Source of the DNA: Blasia pusilla
Lineage: Eukaryota > Marchantiophyta > Marchantiopsida > Blasiales
Reading direction: 5' to 3'
NCBI GenBank assembly: GCA_050084515.1
Contig: CM114271.1
Span: 52,948,001 to 53,012,000 of the forward strand
DNA: 64,000 nucleotides
The translations under genes were made by a program, and so were the position numbers. The notes beneath the pieces were generated by a model, which saw nothing but the letters and a program-made list of their open reading frames with translations, was not told the origin of the DNA and did not search any database. Position 1 is the stretch's first letter. Every line of letters starts with the position of its first letter. Positions 61,146-64,000 of this stretch are shown here, piece after piece.

Positions 61146-64000
61146 TAAGTAACTTGCGTGGACAGGTTACCAAGGGCCGGTGACCTGGTCAACAAGTCAC
61201 CCGGCGAAAGACCTCAACTTGAAAGTTGTCAGAAACGACGTTCGTGACACAATGGACCTATCCTCAACCTCATCCGACACCGTGGGACAAAGTTACACTC
61301 AAGATAGTCCGCTAGCTCCTACGCCCTATCCACGATAGATCTCGGCCTATCGGCTACTCAGATGTGACAGCTTTTCAAACTGAAATTGATTAGCATACCT
61401 AATGGTCTCCACAATGAGGCATAGTGACTACCTACCTAGGTTCCTTTCAGTGCACTTTACTGCCAATGGTCCCTCTCTAAAATCTCTTGACTTGAACTTG
61501 ACATCAATATCGTCTCACTTGCTTCTATCATGCTGGGGACCCCAAGTCAGGGATCTGCCTCATCTAGTATGGTTCAGAGGGAACAAGCTTTAGCAACCAA
61601 ATTAGGTGAAAGTTCCTCCAGATGCGTCCGTCCTAGAAGATCTCCTACCTACCTACTTACACACAACAAATTCTCCATTGCCCTTCTCTTTTCTCATTTT
61701 TTCTCACATAAAGTCATAAAAAAATAACACAAAGTGTCAATTACACTCTCAAAAGTTTGTGTCATTGTAGTGGAACTTAATGATCTTGTATACTTTTGAT
61801 TAGATCTCCTCTTAAAGAGATCCATTTTGTAACCTTCTACCTCCAAGGAAAATTTTAAAAGAAAAGAAAAAGAATTACAAAACCCCAACTCGAGAGAGAC
61901 AAAGCCTCTCGTATCATCATTTACTTTTGACCTTTCCCACTTATATAACCCCAATCAATGACTTATAAACAGAAGCTTTCGGATTATTATTGACCTCGTC
62001 TCTAGATCACCTTTTCTAGATCACCTTTCCTCGTTATATCCTAGTCAAGGACTTATGTCCAAAGCTATCGGATTATTATTGACCATCTATGTTATTATTG
62101 GAGAGTGCCTTTTTATTTGATTGGTGATGAGCGAACAAGAAGAAAATAAAATAAAATATATCCACTTTAGTATAAAATAAACCTTAGGAGAGGACAAAGA
62201 AAGGTAATAACAATTCAAAAGAGGAATCAAAAAATGTATACAAGAATGCAAAAAGAAAATGGCAACAAGCCAACGCAAACTGGCCCAACAAGCTACACGA
62301 TATGACAAGATCAGGAGTGGTTGTGTTGGACAAGATTGTGTGGAAGCATGATTAATCATAAATGGGGCTACCCACTAGTGTGCATAGATGGCCTTACCCT
62401 AAATAAATAATTAGTAATTTTTCAGTCTTCCCCTACTAGTTTTCGACTTTTTGGAAATATTTCACACACTAGAAGTCCAACTCACTGGCAAGGAAAAAGT
62501 TACGAACTGAACATCCGCTAACTTCCTCCACCCTCAGCGCTGTAAAATTTTTCTCTTTATTTGTCATTTCGATCCTTGAAACGGGGACGGTGGACCAGCT
62601 GCAAGCACCGACAAGAGGTAGAAAAAAACTATTTCGTGGCCCCACGGATCATGTGAGACCATTACATTCACGTGGGGTTACAGATTATCGTAGTCCTCAT
62701 GATGTCGTGGAGGAGCACGGGCGGCGAACTAGACTATTCTGGACACAGTCGACTGTCGAGCCAAATCGTTTGCCGCAAACGAAGCCGTGCGGTCAGCGTT
62801 TACGATCGGCCTAGAGCTCATGGAAGTCACGTGGTTTTCATGTACACGGAAAGCTGTGGCTGCTGTCAGGCACACAGGACAGGAAGTTTCAAGATTGGCA
62901 ACAAAAAGTAAAGAATACTCGGTGCATTTGTAGGAAGTTCGCAAGGAGATCCGATGTTACCCCTTAGAGTTTCGAACATCCTAACGTCCTCGACGGTCTC
63001 GATGTAATAGACTTCGAGATATGATGCAATCCGGAACTCGCCGGTTTATGTAATGTAGCTTCAAAATCGGCACATCAGCCGCCTGCACCATTCGTTGCCT
63101 GTGATTCAGAAGGCGTAGGTCGATCAGTTTCCCCGCACGATCCCGCCAGTTGATGGCGCACAGGAGAGAGCCAAGAGGGCCCTACACAAAGCACCGCACA
63201 ACTTTCCATCACCCCATCGTCCAATACCTGCACAAAATCGTCCTGTCTTTCAAGATTTCACAATGAAGACAATCATCCACCGTTGCGGTCAGAGACGCGT
63301 CATGTGAATTGGTTCAGATCGTCTTTGAAGACGCAGGTGAATGTAGATCTCAAGAACATAGGCATGTTCCTTTCTCTAGCAGTACTATCTAGATCCTTGG
63401 CTCACGAGTTCTGGACTCTTAGAAACATCTATCCCAACCTTTTGACTCTCAAAATTTCCGTTATAGATTCGTTTCTCACATGCTCGTCATATTTTCGAAA
63501 ACGTTTACGGAATACGTCTGCTGTGAAGTCATAAATCGAACTAGCTCGAAGATGATTAATCGACGCCTACTGCTCGAAGATTGGTGCAGCCTGAAGATCA
63601 TTTCTACAATTTGGTGCGCAAGAGATTGAACTCGTCCATACAATGGAGTTTTCATGTGGTGTCCTTAGAGGTCGATGAGAAGCTGACTTAAAATCCTCTT
63701 ACGGGCTACGTGACAAGTCAATCCGAGGTTTTCTACGCAACGGCAGGCATTGCGTCAGACAATCGAATAACACAATCACTAATTTTTGGCATCAATCTTG
63801 CGAAAACAGACTTGACTGATTGTACAAAATATTTTCAATCGATCGCACAATGTGCTTCCGTTCTTGCATAAACACGGGAATCAAACAATGTGGTTGACAC
63901 TTGTGTTCTTCGTCCATTGAAACGCTTATCCGATTGTTCTGCAGGATTTCTATCTTGGGCCCCTCCCCATTCTAGCTCATGCCAGTACACCATCCAATAT
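61146..64000. other. Right flank without recognised gene
   Basis: Bases 61958-62085 carry a direct repeat of GGATTATTATTGACC with similar surroundings (GACTTAT..AC.AAGCT.TCGG). The ORFs at 62590-62944 and 63283-63534 have no recognisable domain. They may be exon fragments of a host gene, but no model can be supported. Confidence 0.45.

Noticed and set aside
1-64000. CRISPR arrays, bacterial operons, rRNA or tRNA genes
   Set aside because: No regular spacer-repeat arrays, ribosome-binding sites, rRNA or clear tRNA structures were seen. The tandem repeats lack unique spacers of constant length.

Overview
The window looks like nuclear DNA of a streptophyte whose life cycle includes flagellated cells (charophyte alga, bryophyte, lycophyte or fern). 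One host gene, built of 11 short exons, matches the axonemal dynein-regulatory-complex subunit DRC4/GAS8, which lineages without flagella lack. The sequence is also rich in nested plant-type LTR retrotransposons. The species cannot be fixed from the sequence alone.

Layout. Bases 1-17052 are a nest of related Ty3/gypsy elements: fragment A (+), element B (+), and element C (-), which is inserted in B and flanked by a 4-bp duplication. Bases 17053-43158 are host DNA: DRC4 (19017-22690), a single-exon armadillo-repeat gene (23877-25901, -), a small YfiM/DUF2279-like membrane protein (39421-39744, -), a poorly resolved multi-exon candidate (about 37447-38946, -), a long AT-rich stretch without genes (28.1-35.5 kb), Helitron-like ends, a MITE-like repeat pair and short tandem repeats. 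Bases 43159-49906 hold element E (-) and its leader. Bases 49907-61145 hold element D (+), the most complete copy. The rest is flanking DNA.

The main result is the retrotransposon family itself. The five copies fall into three subfamilies (A/E, B/D, C). Where preserved, the order is Gag with CCHC zinc knuckle, protease, a DNMT3-like cytosine-C5 methyltransferase, reverse transcriptase, RNase H, integrase and a C-terminal PHD finger. The methyltransferase keeps motif I (VLDLFGG), motif IV (GWPCQG), motif VI (ENV), an AHRPRLWW motif-VIII block and a DNMT3-like C-terminal block. In all five copies it is separated from reverse transcriptase by one in-frame UAG at the same place, always followed by CAR CCA. 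This is the UAG-CAR-YYA context of TMV-type stop-codon readthrough. I infer that the methyltransferase is translated with Gag and protease at structural-protein level, and that the polymerase with its PHD reader is the rarer readthrough product.

Every copy is broken. Most private stop codons are CGA-to-TGA or CAG-to-TAG changes relative to sister copies, as expected from deamination of methylated CG and CHG sites. Several copies also carry long perfect fold-back palindromes inside coding sequence or an LTR, which look like template-switch scars. The 3' LTRs of B, C and D are flanked on both sides by copies of a 100-126 bp unit, an arrangement I cannot explain by standard LTR structure.
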